From Coptis chinensis (lineage: Eukaryota > Streptophyta > Magnoliopsida > Ranunculales > Ranunculaceae), in NCBI GenBank assembly GCA_015680905.1, contig CM027382.1, positions 5,642,001-5,706,000 on the forward strand: a DNA stretch of 64,000 nucleotides, read 5' to 3'. Position numbers and translations under genes: made by a program. This document shows, piece after piece, positions 45,311-57,260 of the stretch (positions within the stretch are counted from its first letter, which is position 1; each line of letters opens with the position of its first letter). The notes below the pieces were generated by a model. The model had not been told where the DNA came from, did not search any database, and saw nothing but the letters and a program-made list of their open reading frames with translations.

Positions 45311-47434
45311 ATGGATTGTGTATATATATGTATAATTATATGTTGTATTTTAGAGCTACTCACACCAGTATTTTTATAATGCTGACCCGATTTGCATGTT
45401 TGCTTATCGGGTGTGTTCATTAAATGAACATAGTTGATAAGTATTGACAGGTTTAGTGTTGAAGAAGGTTGGCTGCTGCTTGTGGTTTGCGTTAGCATCG
45501 CATTTCAAGATAGGTTTTGTTTTCCTTTGAGGTGATATAGATTTTTCAGTTGAGGCAAGGTTATTTGCATTTTCATTTGTAAATTTTTGTAATGAAGAGG
45601 AATTTTGTTTAAGTTAAAAATTTTATTGGTTTTTAATTATCCGCATATTTAAACTGTTTATGTGTTTTTGGAAGTGGAGAGTGTGTCACACCTCGGAGAT
45701 CGAAGAGTCGGGAAACAAATAATGTTTTTTCCGAATTCTGTCGAAATTCGGGGTGTGACAATTTGTCTCAACTAAAAATCTATTACACCTTAAGGAAAAA
45801 CAAAACATATCCTGAATGCGACGCTAATGCAAACCACAAGCAGCAACCAACCTTCTTCAACATGAAACCTGTCAAGACTTATCAACTATGTTCATTTAAT
45901 GAACACACCCGATAAGCAAACATGCAAATCAGGTCAGCATTATAAAAATGCTGGTGTGAGTAGCTCTAGAATACAACATATACTTATACATATATATACA
46001 CAATCCATACGGCAGTTAGTTCCTCCATCGAGGCGCCTTAACTTTCCACGACTAATACAACATCCTTAAGTACCCTAATTAAGGCAGGTAGTTCCTCCAC
46101 TGGGGCGCCTTAGCTTCCCAATAATAATATAAAGGCATTTTGTTCCTCCACGAGGCGCCTTAGGTTCTAACTAAACTAATAACCAACCAAGCATATTCTA
46201 TACTTACCGCATTTCATGCTCAATTACAAAGTGGGTCGTCTCTGCCCAAGTAATTAGTTTGACCCACCATTCTGCAAAACCATATACAATCATCTATCTA
46301 AAGATATAACTCTAACCAACATATTACCATAATTATATTAATTAAGGCTTTCTTTGTGTGTCCCTAGAATTACGTCGTATCTATGTCTTACCTAGTTTCC
46401 CTGGCTACCACAATCGCTTACCAACGCCGAACATGTACATCCACATGCCTCCCCTTACATAATGAACCACTCCGTGCATAACTACTGGCGGGATGGATGC
46501 CGCGACACCGTAACCCTCACGAACGTCGTTATAAAAGATCGCCACTATTCGACATAAAATATCGCGCGTCTCGTTCTAATTTTGCGAACGGAATAATCAA
46601 GCCAGTATTCGGCTACGCCAGAAGGGCCATTGAGATTCACTGAAATGCCCGTAGGGCCAATCAAATTACTTACGCCCGAAGGGCCATTCAGATTCACTGA
46701 AACGCCAGAAGGGCCAATCAGATGAGTTATGGTAGCTAGGTTCTAGGATTTTCGTTACGTAATTTATTCCGGTGTCATACATTTATAACTCATAAAAATT
46801 CCAATATATCACGTGCAGGTCAAATACCTTATTGCACTAAGCCACAATATTTAGAAATATCTCAATTATATCTCATAACCACTTTCATTCTTTCACGTGT
46901 CAATATATTATTGCACTACGCCACACTCCCGTGGGAAATATCCACAAATACTCTACTAGCATCTCACAGATAAAATAATAGAGGGTTTATACATTTATTT
47001 CTCCAAAACTATTGCATTTAATATATATATCCCAACATATTATATAATGTCACAATATCAACGTCAAATCTTAATTAGATAATGACAACCAAATTTATAC
47101 AAAGCTTCCATCGAAAGATTTTAGCATTTGATTTGTCCATACAATTTACAATATAAAATGTAGCACAATTAAACAGTCTACAGTCCACAATCAAATCCCA
47201 AAAATCTAAAGTCCATGAATCTAAGTCCGTATATAACTGAATACTCATAAAAACATATATATCTAAGTCTTGTTATCATAATTCTCCTCTGGTTATGTGC
47301 CAATCTTATATTCTTTACACACTACTTATGTCAAATCTTAATTAGATAATGACAAACAAAGTTATACAATTTTCGATAATATTTTATTACTATATTTATC
47401 CATATTCTTTAATATGTGAAAAATTGGAAAAAAA

Positions 47435-47515
47435 AGTCAACATTCCACAGTCAACGGTCAACAGTCAACAGTCAACGGGTCAAAGTCAAAGTCAACACAT
47501 CATAGTCAAAGTCAA
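47435..47515 (-). promoter_or_regulatory. W-box cluster, outer LTR
   Basis: Ten (A/G)GTCAA cores, that is TTGACY on the LTR sense strand, in 81 bases. This is denser than the same site in the inner LTR. Confidence 0.5.
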
Positions 47516-49162
47516 CACGTCATTTCCATGTCTAATAGGTTCAGGGTCATAGCCATGGTTGATGGCTGAGGTCAAAGGTGCATGGTTCATGGGCTCAAGG
47601 CTAAGGTCATGGTTCGGACCCACTAGCCAAGCCCAAACCTTAGAACCCAAAAGTCTAAATGTTGAAATTTAGATCTATTTTAAGTTATATGGACCGGCCC
47701 CAAAACAAACTTGAAACTGGTCCAAAGAAAAGCAATTAGTTTTAGCCCAAACAACTTAACCTAAACTGGGCCCAAACTAAACCAAAACTGGTCCACAACT
47801 TAATCTGGAACTGGCCCAAAACTTAACATAAAAACCGGCCCAAAACTAAAATAGATTTTTGGGCCCAACCAAACAAAACTGAAATTTGGCCCAAGGCCTA
47901 ACCAGAGAACAGAGTCGTCTTCTCCAGTTTGCTTCTCCACCGCACCAACTTACGCGCCGCCAGCCACCACCTGACACCACTCGTCCTCCCCTTTCAATCC
48001 CACGGTTTCACTCCTGAACAAAAATCCCATATTTATATACAATAAAAACTCAATTCCCTCACCCTTCGAAAACTCAACCCCGACCGCCATTGAAGTTGTT
48101 TAAAGCTCCCAACAGCCCCCACTCTCCAATTAACAACCAAGTATCCATCCCTAACTCCTCCGACATCAACCCACAACCCATTCAAGCCGACAAATTCCAA
48201 ACAAGCAAACTACAACAGTTCAACCCACAGTATAACAGGGGACGCCCTTTCCGATTTCTCCAAACTTCACTGCCCCGACATCACGCAAACATCAACCTAA
48301 CAACCTAACATTCATCCCTTTACTACCACCCATCTTCAATCAACAACAAAACAACAAAAACAGTTAACATAAACTTTACTGGCGATTTCTCTGGCCGCTA
48401 TTAACAGCTTGCTTTGAGCTTCCACCAGCGCCCATCTCCAGCACTCACACACTCTACACTAGCTACCCCATCACCAACAACCCATCCCAACCACACTTTA
48501 ATCAATCTACTTCAACAACACAGTATAACAAACAATATACCGGACAATTGTTTGTTTGGGCTCGCAGCCGCTATTAACGGGCCCAATCAAATCTTCAACA
48601 GTTCAATGTCGATTTCGAGTTTTAACAACTAACGACAGTTTAACAAAATTTAACAACGGCAATTAACAAGTGTTTAACAACGACAGGACAAAGATTAATA
48701 ACAGAATAATTAACATGTTTCGTGAAATAGAAAACTAATCTACTCACATTAATCCCAAGCTCCACGAATCCTCCTAGTCCGAATCGTCGCGCTCCACCCT
48801 CCAGCAAATGAGTTTCTATCTCTGCCTCCATTTTTATTATTTTTTTATTCTCTAAAAACCCTATTCTCTAGAACAATGTGATTATATACTTGGGTTTGAA
48901 ACCCAAGCCCAACACAAACTCGGGCCCAGAAACCAGGCCCACATATCCCAGATCCAATCCAAGAGATTTTATATAAACAAATTAATTAATTAATAAATAA
49001 TTACGTATTTTAAATACGGGCGTTACAAGGTGTTTATAAATTTAGCAAATAAGGAGATTTCAATTTGCCTACTCGATAGTGGAGAGTGGGTTCCTGAAAA
49101 CCCGGCTATCATATAGTGTAGAGATTTGTTATGAAATCCGTTGGCCTACATGGATGCCCACC

Positions 49163-49608
49163 TAGGGCTGTCAATGGGTTTTGATAACCTGATAACCGAC
49201 CCGAATCAAACCGATAAAAAATAGTTTGGATTTTGGTAATTTGATTTATTTTTCACCAACCCGAAACCGAACCGAACCGATAAGATATTGGTTTGGTTTC
49301 GGGTTTTTTCTCACCAAACCGATATGTACCCGAACTGATAAGATGACATTTTAGTAATATTTATGATTAATTTTGTATATGTTAATCAATTGTGTGGTTG
49401 AAATTAATTGATTTAATTTAAAATTTAATTGATTTTATAGTTTTTGGTTCGGGTCTGTTCGGATTTGGTTTGCAATATTTCTTATCGGTTCGGTTTCAGG
49501 TTCCCAACTTTTTTTTCAGGTCAGTTTGGTTTCGGGTTCCTGACTTTCTTATCGGTTCAGGTTCAGATTTTCTAGAACTCAACCCAAACTGATCCATTGA
49601 CAACCCTA
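49163..49608. mobile_element. Small hAT-type element (446 bp)
   Basis: Ends TAGGGCTGTCAATGG and, in reverse, TAGGGTTGTCAATGG. Eight-base flanks TGCCCACC (49155-49162) and TGCCCACT (49609-49616). The 3' LTR at 53834 is the empty site, with one copy of TGCCCACC. The interior is rich in GGTTCGG and CCGAACC words near the ends. Confidence 0.92.
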
Positions 49609-49772
49609 TGCCCACTATTGAGCCCATATGGGACACCTACTCATATGTGTTTATCCTGGTAATCCTCTATCTTGGTGTTTATCCTGATAATCATTTATCT
49701 TGGTGTTTATCTTGGAGGTTACCTAGTTATATATAAAGGTAACCTCCTCCCATTCAGACTTACTTCAATCAA

Positions 49773-49776
<4 letters not shown>

Positions 49777-49834
<58 letters not shown>
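49777..49834. repeat. (CT)n microsatellite
   Basis: In the 5' LTR; its homologue in the 3' LTR is longer (54031-54118). Confidence 0.95.
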
Positions 49835-49837
<3 letters not shown>

Positions 49838-50230
49838 TTATTCTTCTACTTGGTTGATGTAGTGTTTCTCTTTAAAGCTAGTTAATTCTAACATGTTATC
49901 AGCATGAAGACTCTAGAAGTTATCAACTTGTACCATATTCTTCTACTCATCATCTATTACACAAAAGCAAATATACGTGAACACTAACCGATTTGTTTCA
50001 CTAGAGCAGTTTTTCATTGACCTGATTTGTTGGATTGACCTGAAATTTTTACTGTAGATGCACGACTCATGAAGTACAAACATATCAAAATTTTAGAAAA
50101 ATCCAATGGTTAGATCATTGGATATAAAATAAAGAACGTTATTGTTCATACTTGATCTATGACTTCAAATTCGAATTTTTCTTTTCTTTTCTTTTTGTTT
50201 TTTTGATGTATACTCTTGAACAATGATGTA

Positions 50231-50570
50231 GACCCTAAAGTTCTACGGACATATTTGGAACCTAAAGATCCAAGGTAAGATCTATTTATTTTAGGAACCT
50301 GAAGTTCCAAGATTCAATTTTTAGGAACCCGAAGTTCCAAAATATATTTTTTTAGGAACCTTAAGTTATAAGATCTATTATTTTTAGGAACCTGAAGTTC
50401 CAAGATTCAATTTTTTAGGAACCAGAAATTCTTGTATTGAATGTGCAAGTTTTGATATTGTCGAGACCTGAATTTCCATTCACTAGTTTATTTTCTTTAA
50501 AGAACCAGAAGTTCGTTAAGTTTTCTATGAAGAACTGGAAGTTCTCATATACTTATAACCCGAAGTTCTA
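50231..50570 (+). repeat. Degenerate GGAACC(T)GAAGTTCC array in Copia leader
   Basis: Ten or so imperfect palindromes of the form GGAACCTGAAGTTCC, with units at about 50231, 50257, 50294, 50324, 50355, 50388, 50418, 50501, 50531 and 50557. It lies between primer site and gag. Confidence 0.85.
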
Positions 50571-50770
50571 ACCTTATAATCAACGTTTAATTCTTTTACT
50601 CAAATATCTAATCCTATACACATGGCTAGATTAGAACCTAGCATATAATAGTTGTTTTGAAGTATTTTTTGAGCTAAACACTACGTACATTCTTAATAGT
50701 TATCTAAAATAAGGTTTAGTGTCTACATGATTTTATTATACATGATTAATTAATTAGTTGTGTTAATTAG

Positions 50771-51800
50771 ATGTCGATCATTGCTAAACTTGAATTCAAA
50801 GCTCTTGATGTGAGTGGTGATAACTACCTATCATGGCAATTGGATGCGAAGTTACACTTGCAGTCCAATGCCCTAGGCGATGCTATCAAGGAAGATAACA
50901 CTACAACCCCTGAGAAGAAGGCTAAGGCTTTGATATTTCTGCGTCATCATATTCATGATGATCTGAAGGCAGAGTATCTATGTGAGGATGATCTCTTGAG
51001 TTTGTGGACATCCTTAATGGATAGATTTGACCACCAAAGGATGGTTATCCTCCCAACTGCCCAAAGTGAATGGTTGAGCTTGAGATATGAAGACTACAAA
51101 ACTGTGAAAGAATACAATTATGCTTTGTTCAATATTGTTTCTCGCCTTATACTATGAGGTGAAACAGTAACAGAGTCACAAATGATTGAGAAAACTATAT
51201 CCACCTTTCACGCAAATAATGTACTTTTGCAACAACAATACCGTGAAAGAAAATTTGAGAAATATTCTCAAATTGTGAGTTGCCTTCTTGTATCAGAGGC
51301 AAACTGTAATGTTCTCATGAAAAACCACAACTCCATACCAACTGGGTTGCAATTCCATAAGCAAATGCTAGCTTTTGAGCTAGTGGTAGTCGGTGTAGAG
51401 GACATGGGAGAGGGCGTGGAAGAGGCAGAAATACTGGGAGAGGTGGTCGAGGCTATCATCCTTATGGAGATGGCAATGGTAATAGAAAAAAGGATCATTG
51501 GAATACTAATGACCAACAAAAAGGTAATTGGAACAAGTGGACAGCTCCACCACATAAAAAGGACTCAAATCCTCAAAACACACAAAAGGATAGCAGTGAT
51601 ATTTGCTACAGATGTGGTGGTAATGATGGACATTGTGCAAAATACTGCCGAGTTCCTATAGAAGAGGTTGAAAAGTATAAAGCCTCTAGGAAAATGGAAA
51701 CAAATGTGATAGAGAATTGGAAGAGTGACCACTTTAATGATGGTACTCATTTGGATTGTTCTAATTTCCTTGAGGTTCAATATGAGGATCCAAATAGCAA
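50771..51800 (+). pseudogene. Copia gag
   Basis: ATG at 50771 opens 128 codons: LDVSGDNYLSWQLDAKLHLQ, KAKALIFLRHHIHDDLKAEY, LWTSLMDRFDHQRMV and EWLSLRYEDYKTVKEYN, then a TGA (51155). After it come STFHANNVLLQQQYRERKF (51190-51250), a frame change, a Gly/Arg-rich stretch, and zinc knuckle CYRCGGNDGHCAKYC near 51605-51650. This is the UBN2-type Gag of Copia. The second and third parts are in different frames. The element makes no full Gag. Confidence 0.85.
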
Positions 51801-52799
51801 TGGGCAAGTTTGACGAGCAATTTTTCATCCTTGGAATGATTTATTTAGTTAATTGTATTTTTATTACCAGTTCATGGAATGTTTACCATTAATATTGTGT
51901 TCTCTTCATGGAAAGTCATTTAGGCCATGATTGTCGTTAATATTTTGAATTTCCTTATTATGAATCTCAAATTTTATTTTTCTTAATATATTTGTGCTAG
52001 TATCAATCTTTACAAATTTATTTTGCTTTATGTTAAAATGTATGGATATATAAATGGAGAAAAATATTATGGATATATGTCTGGTAGACTATACCCATAA
52101 ATGAGAAAGACATTGGGTATCAAATCTAACGCTAGGAGTAAGAAGCTCACTTAGACAGTCTTCCCGTCGTTAGGGGGAGAAAAGCAATGGTTGCTCTAAG
52201 AAAGACGTGAAGTAACGTGGATCACGTCCACTATCTCATTAAGGATCCAAACAATGAATGTGACTATATGAGATAAGGAGAATGATACACTTGCAAGCGG
52301 TTGCAAAGAAAATGTCTAAGCATTTAATGATATGGTAAAAATAACCATGAATGTGCCAGCCAGAATTGATGTTCCATTTGGACGGGGTCCAAACATGGCA
52401 ACAAATGAATCTACTATACGTTAAAAGAGTGGTAGACCTATAGGATCCAAAGAGAGTGCTCCTAGGAGAGGAGAACTGAGGAACCATCTTGTCCAAATAA
52501 TAGCCAGGTAATGGCTGGAGCGAGCTCCATGAACAAATAATGAAAATGTGCAAATATCCAAATTCACTGAAATGCCTATGGTTGACTATGGAGAGGCACA
52601 GGTACTTGAAAAATGAAGAGATCGATCTCAATATTCCATGCATGTTCAGGTGAATTGTGGGATAGGAAAGCATTTGTCATGGATGACATATTTAGCTATG
52701 GTATAGCTATTGGAACATCAAAGGACAATGATGAAAAATAAATTAACCATGTGTTTCGTCGACAAAGGAAAGATTGGCCAATCTGGAATTTGCTATTCA

Positions 52800-53410
52800 A
52801 GCATAATTAAACTCTTTGAAAAACATGGCGTGGACCTACAGTAAAATCCGAGGTTGGATTCAATATAGTAGCAGCAAGTTTGGTTGGTATAAATTTGATT
52901 GGGACACCTAATAAGGAATTTGAGAAAACTGCTGACTATAGATTTTTTAAATGAAATGGACAAAGCACATGGTTATGTGGAACTTGGATTTGGATAAGGA
53001 TCCATTTCCACTAAAGGAAGAACATGAGGAAGTTCTTGGCCTTGAAAATACTCTACTTGAGTGATATTGAAGCATTTATGTATCTAACACAATACGTGCA
53101 CAAGATCAAACATTGGATTTTCTATTAGTTTCTTATCAAGATATAATTGTGCACATACACTTAGACACTGGAATGATGTCAAACACATATTGAGATATTT
53201 TTATGGAATAACTGGTATGAAACTATTTTATTCTTATAGTTCCACTAATGACTATGATCTAGTTGGTTATACAGTCTTTGGTTATCCATCTAACCCTCAT
53301 AATAGTCACTCTCAAATAGGTTAAATTTTTATTAATAAATATGCAGCTATGTCTTGGCAATCGACAAAGCAAGATCCAGCAATAGCTTCCTTAAATCGCG
53401 AATAATTCAC
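52800..53410 (+). pseudogene. Copia RNase H remnant
   Basis: Readable pieces: RHWNDVKHILRYFYGITGMK (about 53160-53220), LVGYTVFGYPSNPHNSHSQ and AAMSWQSTKQDPAIAS (about 53345-53390). These match the RNase H end of Copia Pol. Protease, integrase and most of reverse transcriptase between 51800 and 53100 are not recognisable. Confidence 0.75.
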
Positions 53411-53550
53411 CACCAAGCCATGTAAAGACTTGTTTTTATCAAGGGGGCTAATAGAACAGGGGGAGCATCCTGATGAATGTGTCCCACCAAGTCATGTAAA
53501 GACTTGTTTTTATCAGGGGGAGAAATAGAATAGGGGGAGCATCCTAAAGA
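53408..53550. repeat. 78-bp direct duplication
   Basis: CATGTAAAGACTTGTTTTTAT followed by GGGGGAGCATCC-type words occurs twice (about 53419 and 53497), downstream of RNase H. Confidence 0.85.
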
Positions 53551-53833
53551 ATGTATCCCAGGACATATGCAATGTACTATTTTCCCTTCTCTAGGTTTTA
53601 TCCCACTGGGTTTTCCTAGTAAAGGTTTTAATGAGGCAGTATTAAGCAAGTCACAATGATTCTGAGTAATGTTGTACTCTTTTTCCTTTGCTTTGGTTTT
53701 TTCCCACTAGGTTTTACTTAGCAAGGTTTTAATGAGGCAACTGTCATTGGATAGTTATAGAGCATCCAAAAGAATGCTACAAAAGATGCATCCACCATAA
53801 TTTCCACAAGAATGGTGGACATCCAAGGGGGAG

Positions 53834-54027
53834 TGTTATGAAATCTGTGGGCCTATATGGATGCCCACCATTGAGCCCATATGGGACACCTCCTCATATG
53901 TGTTTATCTTGGTAATCCTTTATCTTGGTGTTTATCCTGGTAATCTTTTATCTTGGTGTTTATCTTGGAGGTTACCTAGTTATATATAAAGGTAACCTCC
54001 TCCCATTCAGACGTACTTCAATCAATA

Positions 54028-54121
<94 letters not shown>

Positions 54122-54170
54122 TTCTACTTGGTTGATGTAGTGTTCTCTCTAAAGCTAGTTAATTCTAACA
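53834..54170 (+). mobile_element. Copia 3' LTR
   Basis: Partner of 49127-49893, without the hAT insert; 337 bp. Confidence 0.92.
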
Positions 54171-55200
54171 ATATTGTTGTTTTATGAATTATTAACATGT
54201 TCATGGATAGTTTAATGGGATTTTGTTTAGGTGTATCAAAGCCCTTTTCTTTGTTGAGTATTTTGTGGAGTTGTTGAAATTTTGATGACTAAAATGGATT
54301 TCTTTATCTAAAGTAAATAAAAGTGAATGAGTTCGTTTAATAAGGAATTGAGCTTAACTGCAGTGTTTATCAAATAGGGTCATGTGGATCCTTGAAGTGC
54401 TTCACGTTGAGCATGCCATGGATTTGATCAACCAGGAGTTAAGTTTCGACCTGAAATTATTTTAAAGTTGGGGATGACCACAAAAAATTCCAGATAATTT
54501 GATAGCTATATAAAAGTTGTCACTAGAAGGATTTCATGATAATTATGGCGGTTAGAAATGTCGTTGGTGAAGGTGGTGTCACAATTGCATCATTGACGGG
54601 TTAAATTGTCACTACAGCCATTGGCAATGCTCCACATTCGCGACACCTATGCGACTGTTTGCAACCATGACCCAGAACGACAACTAAGGCTTGTCAAGAA
54701 TTCCAACAATTAGTGTGATGACCCAAAATTGTCAACTTAAACAAGATATTTCAATTGTTTGAAGTCGTCAGAATTGCCAATAGCTAATTTCTTTCTCAAA
54801 TAATGACTACTATCTCGATGACTCAAAATGGTCAATATAGCCAATTTTTTTTCCAACGGCTTTAAATTCTCATAATGGCCTACACTTAAAAATTGTTGCG
54901 GAATGTGTCAATAATTCTCAACAATGACACCCAAAATGATAAGCTTTTGCTGTTGAAAACGACATAAACCAATACTAAAGCATAGTCACCAAAGATTATA
55001 TATGATACAAAAACAATTCGTACACCCCAAAACCACCTCACACAAAGTTCCATAACCAATACCCCTTTTTATTAAAAATCAATGTATATGACACAGAAGT
55101 ACAAAACATTTACAATCTCTTATACTACACGTCTACAGTACAGAATATTTAGCTCCCGAAATTAATGGATAACTGAAGAAATACAACAACACATTTACAA
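54171..55200. other. Spacer
   Basis: No gene recognised. Recurring GACCCAAAA-TGTCAA and GACTCAAAA-TGGTCAA words around 54720 and 54820 hint at an old repeat. Confidence 0.4.
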
Positions 55201-55344
55201 CTAGACACCTGAGATATAACAAAGCTTCAGCCTAGTAGATAGATTCATCACTGCATTATTTACTTGCAGCAGCTTCCGCTTTGCTCCTTTTGTTGTAGTG
55301 CGTCCCTTGACCTTTTTTAGACCAATATCATTTGTTGCAGCCAA
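55201..55344 (-). CDS. Possible terminal exon, family unknown
   Basis: Reading minus, after an acceptor-like TTCAAG (55345-55350) comes an open frame of 47 codons to TAG: LAATNDIGLKKVKGRTTTKG, then basic and Leu-rich sequence. It has a protein-like, Lys-rich composition and lacks an ATG. I recognise no family and no upstream exons. May be a captured or stranded exon. Confidence 0.25.
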   Translation of the reverse strand: MAATNDIGLKKVKGRTTTKGAKRKLLQVNNAVMNLSTRLKLCYISGV

Positions 55345-55857
55345 CTTGAACAGTATAATAAGTCAATTAAAGCTATTTACAATCTGAGTTCACAATACAC
55401 AAATATAAACACTTGAATACAAAAGAGTATATTTATAAAGCAAATACTGATATTTATTAGGATACCTTGCACCGAGTTTTTACATGATACAAGTGAGAAC
55501 AATATTGAACCAAGAGCCCTTAGAGTCTTGGAGTTAAAGTTTGTTGTCGCAACATTTCTATTTGGATGCCCCTATATCATCCATATTATATAACTAGTAT
55601 ACATTAGATGAGGATATTAATCATTAACCTTTCAACATAAGAAGCAGTATAGTTAATTAGGAATCTCCTAATTTGTCCAAGCAAAATTTATATATCATGA
55701 TCCTAGTTAACATCATATAGCTAGTGAAATACTCCTCGACAAGGAATATTGCCTAAAACAACAAACTTAGACTTCAAGGGTAGTTGATGGAAATCAAAGT
55801 CTACATGCAAAAAATTATTTAGGCATACATAAAGAATCGACCACAATAATTCATGAA
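55345..55857. other. Spacer
   Basis: No supported gene. Confidence 0.4.
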
Positions 55858-57015
55858 AATAAATAAGGGTTAATTAGTGATAACCCCCCATTTTTAGACA
55901 TGCTTTTGTGTTGACCCCCTAAATTTTGAATCACCACAAAAGTTCTCCCATTCCATCCCGGCCCGGTTCAGAAATCATCTATATTTATCATATTGCCTAA
56001 AGTACCCTCGGGGCAAACACAAACTGAAAGAAATCGGCCCAACCCCAACTAACTAAACTAAACAACAATCGGGCTCACCATCTCCCTCATCTTCTTCCTC
56101 AACCACCAAACCAGCACAACAAATCCAACTAAACCAGCAACCTCGAGTCGAAGAACGCTTCAATCGCGATCGTTCCAGCTCGCTTCGATGACTGTGGCAT
56201 CCGTAATAAGAATTGAAATTCATTGAGAAAGCTTTTTGTAAATTCTGTGCTGCCCCCAAACACAACTTACACATCTTTGCATATTTCCATAACAAGATGG
56301 ATACATTCAATGCCACCAAAGAACTAAATTAATAAGATCATCTTTTATTCAAGTTAAAAACTTAAAATGTGTTAGTTTCGTACAGTCCGCGTCCTATTCA
56401 ACTGCTGAAAACCCACAATTGACGATTTACATGGATTAATTGACTTTTTTGATAGAGGGGATTGTTTTGTTTAAAACTGCCCACTTCGAAATATTGACAA
56501 CAAGGACGAACCGATGAGGAGGGAATCAATTGTCCCTTTTGAACTTCCATTTTTCATCTTCTTCAGTTGCAGCGTACAGTAGATTGCATTAAAACCACTG
56601 AGGTAGGGAGAGAAAATAGAGATTTGCATCAGCTACCAAGGTGTCTACGAGACAACAGTGTAGGTCACCGAGAAACGTTGAACGATCTCGATTGAACCGT
56701 TCTTCGAACTGAGGTTGCTGGTTCAGTTGGATTTGTTGTGCTTAGGGTTTGCTGGTTTGGTGGTTGAGGAAGAAGATGAGGGTGAGAGTGATCCTATACA
56801 CCCGGTCGTTGTTTAGTTTAGTTAGTTGGGCTTGGGCCGATTTCTTTTAGTTTGTGTTTACACCGAGGGTATTTTAGACAATATAACAAATATGGATGAT
56901 TTTTTAACGGGGCCGGATAGAATGGGGAGACTTTTGTGATGATTCAAAATTTGAGGGGTAAACACAAATATATGTCTAAAAATAGGGGGTTTAAACTAAT
57001 TAACCCAATAAATAA
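55858..57015. mobile_element. Mutator-like element with 9-bp target duplication
   Basis: The element itself is 55867-57006. It starts GGGTTAATTAGTGATAA and its reversed end starts GGGTTAATTAGTTTAAA. Inverted repeats of about 300 bases (55867-56170 and about 56690-57006) match throughout, including AGAAATCGGCCCAA. Flanks AATAAATAA (55858-55866) and AATAAATAA (57007-57015) are a perfect 9-bp duplication, as Mutator transposases make. The core (56180-56690) holds no recognisable gene; a minus-strand frame reading VSILLWKYAKMCKLCLGAA is unassigned. Confidence 0.9.
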
Positions 57016-57041
57016 CTGAAATAATGAAAAATCAACAGTAA

Positions 57042-57260
57042 TCATATTCCAGCTACAAAAGCACCTCCAGCACCAGTAGTGTGAAAGCATGAATTCACGC
57101 TCTCCGTTGGACTTAAATGTGACGAAAGCTAGAATATCGGCACAGATCAAAACGCATTCCCTTGCATACTGTTCACATTATTCTCCTTTAGAATATCAGC
57201 AAGCATATATCCAAACTCATCTTTTTTTTTAAAGGCATCCAAACTCATCTTCATGACACC
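57042..57260 (-). pseudogene. Fructokinase (pfkB) fragment with internal deletion
   Basis: Fructokinase phosphorylates fructose in the cytosol or plastid. On the minus strand, after an acceptor-like CGCATAG (57261), pieces read KKKDEFGYMLADILKENNVN (57172-57230), then in another frame ILAFVTFKSNGEREFML (57085-57140), then TTGAGGAFVAG (57045-57080). The last is the pfkB signature, normally GAGDAFVAG: the catalytic Asp is Gly here. Roughly a hundred residues between EREFM and TTGAG are missing. Dead fragment, 27 bases from the Mutator-like element. Confidence 0.82.

Larger units (their letters stand above)
42210..45760 (+). mobile_element. Inner solo LTR (3551 bp) inserted in the outer one
   Basis: Starts TGTAACGCCCGTATTT, ends AATTCGGGGTGTGACA. 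Flanks ATTTG (42205-42209) and ATTTG (45761-45765) are a perfect 5-bp duplication. It matches the outer LTR along its length in reverse orientation, for example TATATAATCACATTG (42353) against its complement near 48880. A TATA-like TATATAA at 42353 may start transcription. Rich in TGGGCC words between 43200 and 43460. Confidence 0.93.
41956..49027 (-). mobile_element. Outer solo LTR (about 3.5 kb net), minus orientation
   Basis: Outer ends TGCCACACCCCGAATTTCG (41956) and AAATACGGGCGTTACA (49027) are the reversed end and start of the LTR family. Flanks AGGTG (41951-41955) and AGGTG (49028-49032) are a perfect 5-bp duplication. It is interrupted by a plus-orientation copy of the same LTR at 42210-45760. 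Net length is 3516 bp. There is no interior, so it is a solo LTR left by recombination. No protein-coding gene; the ORFs here are low-complexity. Confidence 0.93.
49127..49893 (+). mobile_element. Copia 5' LTR, with hAT insert
   Basis: About 313 bp without the hAT element and its duplication. Contains a CT microsatellite (49777-49834). Confidence 0.9.
49122..54175 (+). mobile_element. Ty1/Copia element with both LTRs
   Basis: LTRs 49127-49893 and 53834-54170, both starting TGTTATGAAATC and ending AATTCTAACA. A primer site TGTTATCAGCATG follows the first; a polypurine tract AAGGGGGAG precedes the second. Flanks AGATT (49122) and ATATT (54171) match at four of five. Gag is partly open, the rest is deleted or degenerate. 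Length about 5 kb including a hAT insert. Confidence 0.9.

Noticed and set aside
42502-45498. Several ORFs of 62-116 codons in the solo LTRs
   Set aside because: Low-complexity, overlapping on both strands, inside repetitive LTR DNA.
41956-49027. A single inverted duplication or assembly fold-back
   Set aside because: Less likely than two insertions because each arm set has its own perfect and different 5-bp duplication and the arms have diverged; a long-read check is still listed.
50231-50570. Heat-shock elements in the Copia leader
   Set aside because: GAA and TTC blocks are present but their spacing does not follow the five-base nGAAn register.
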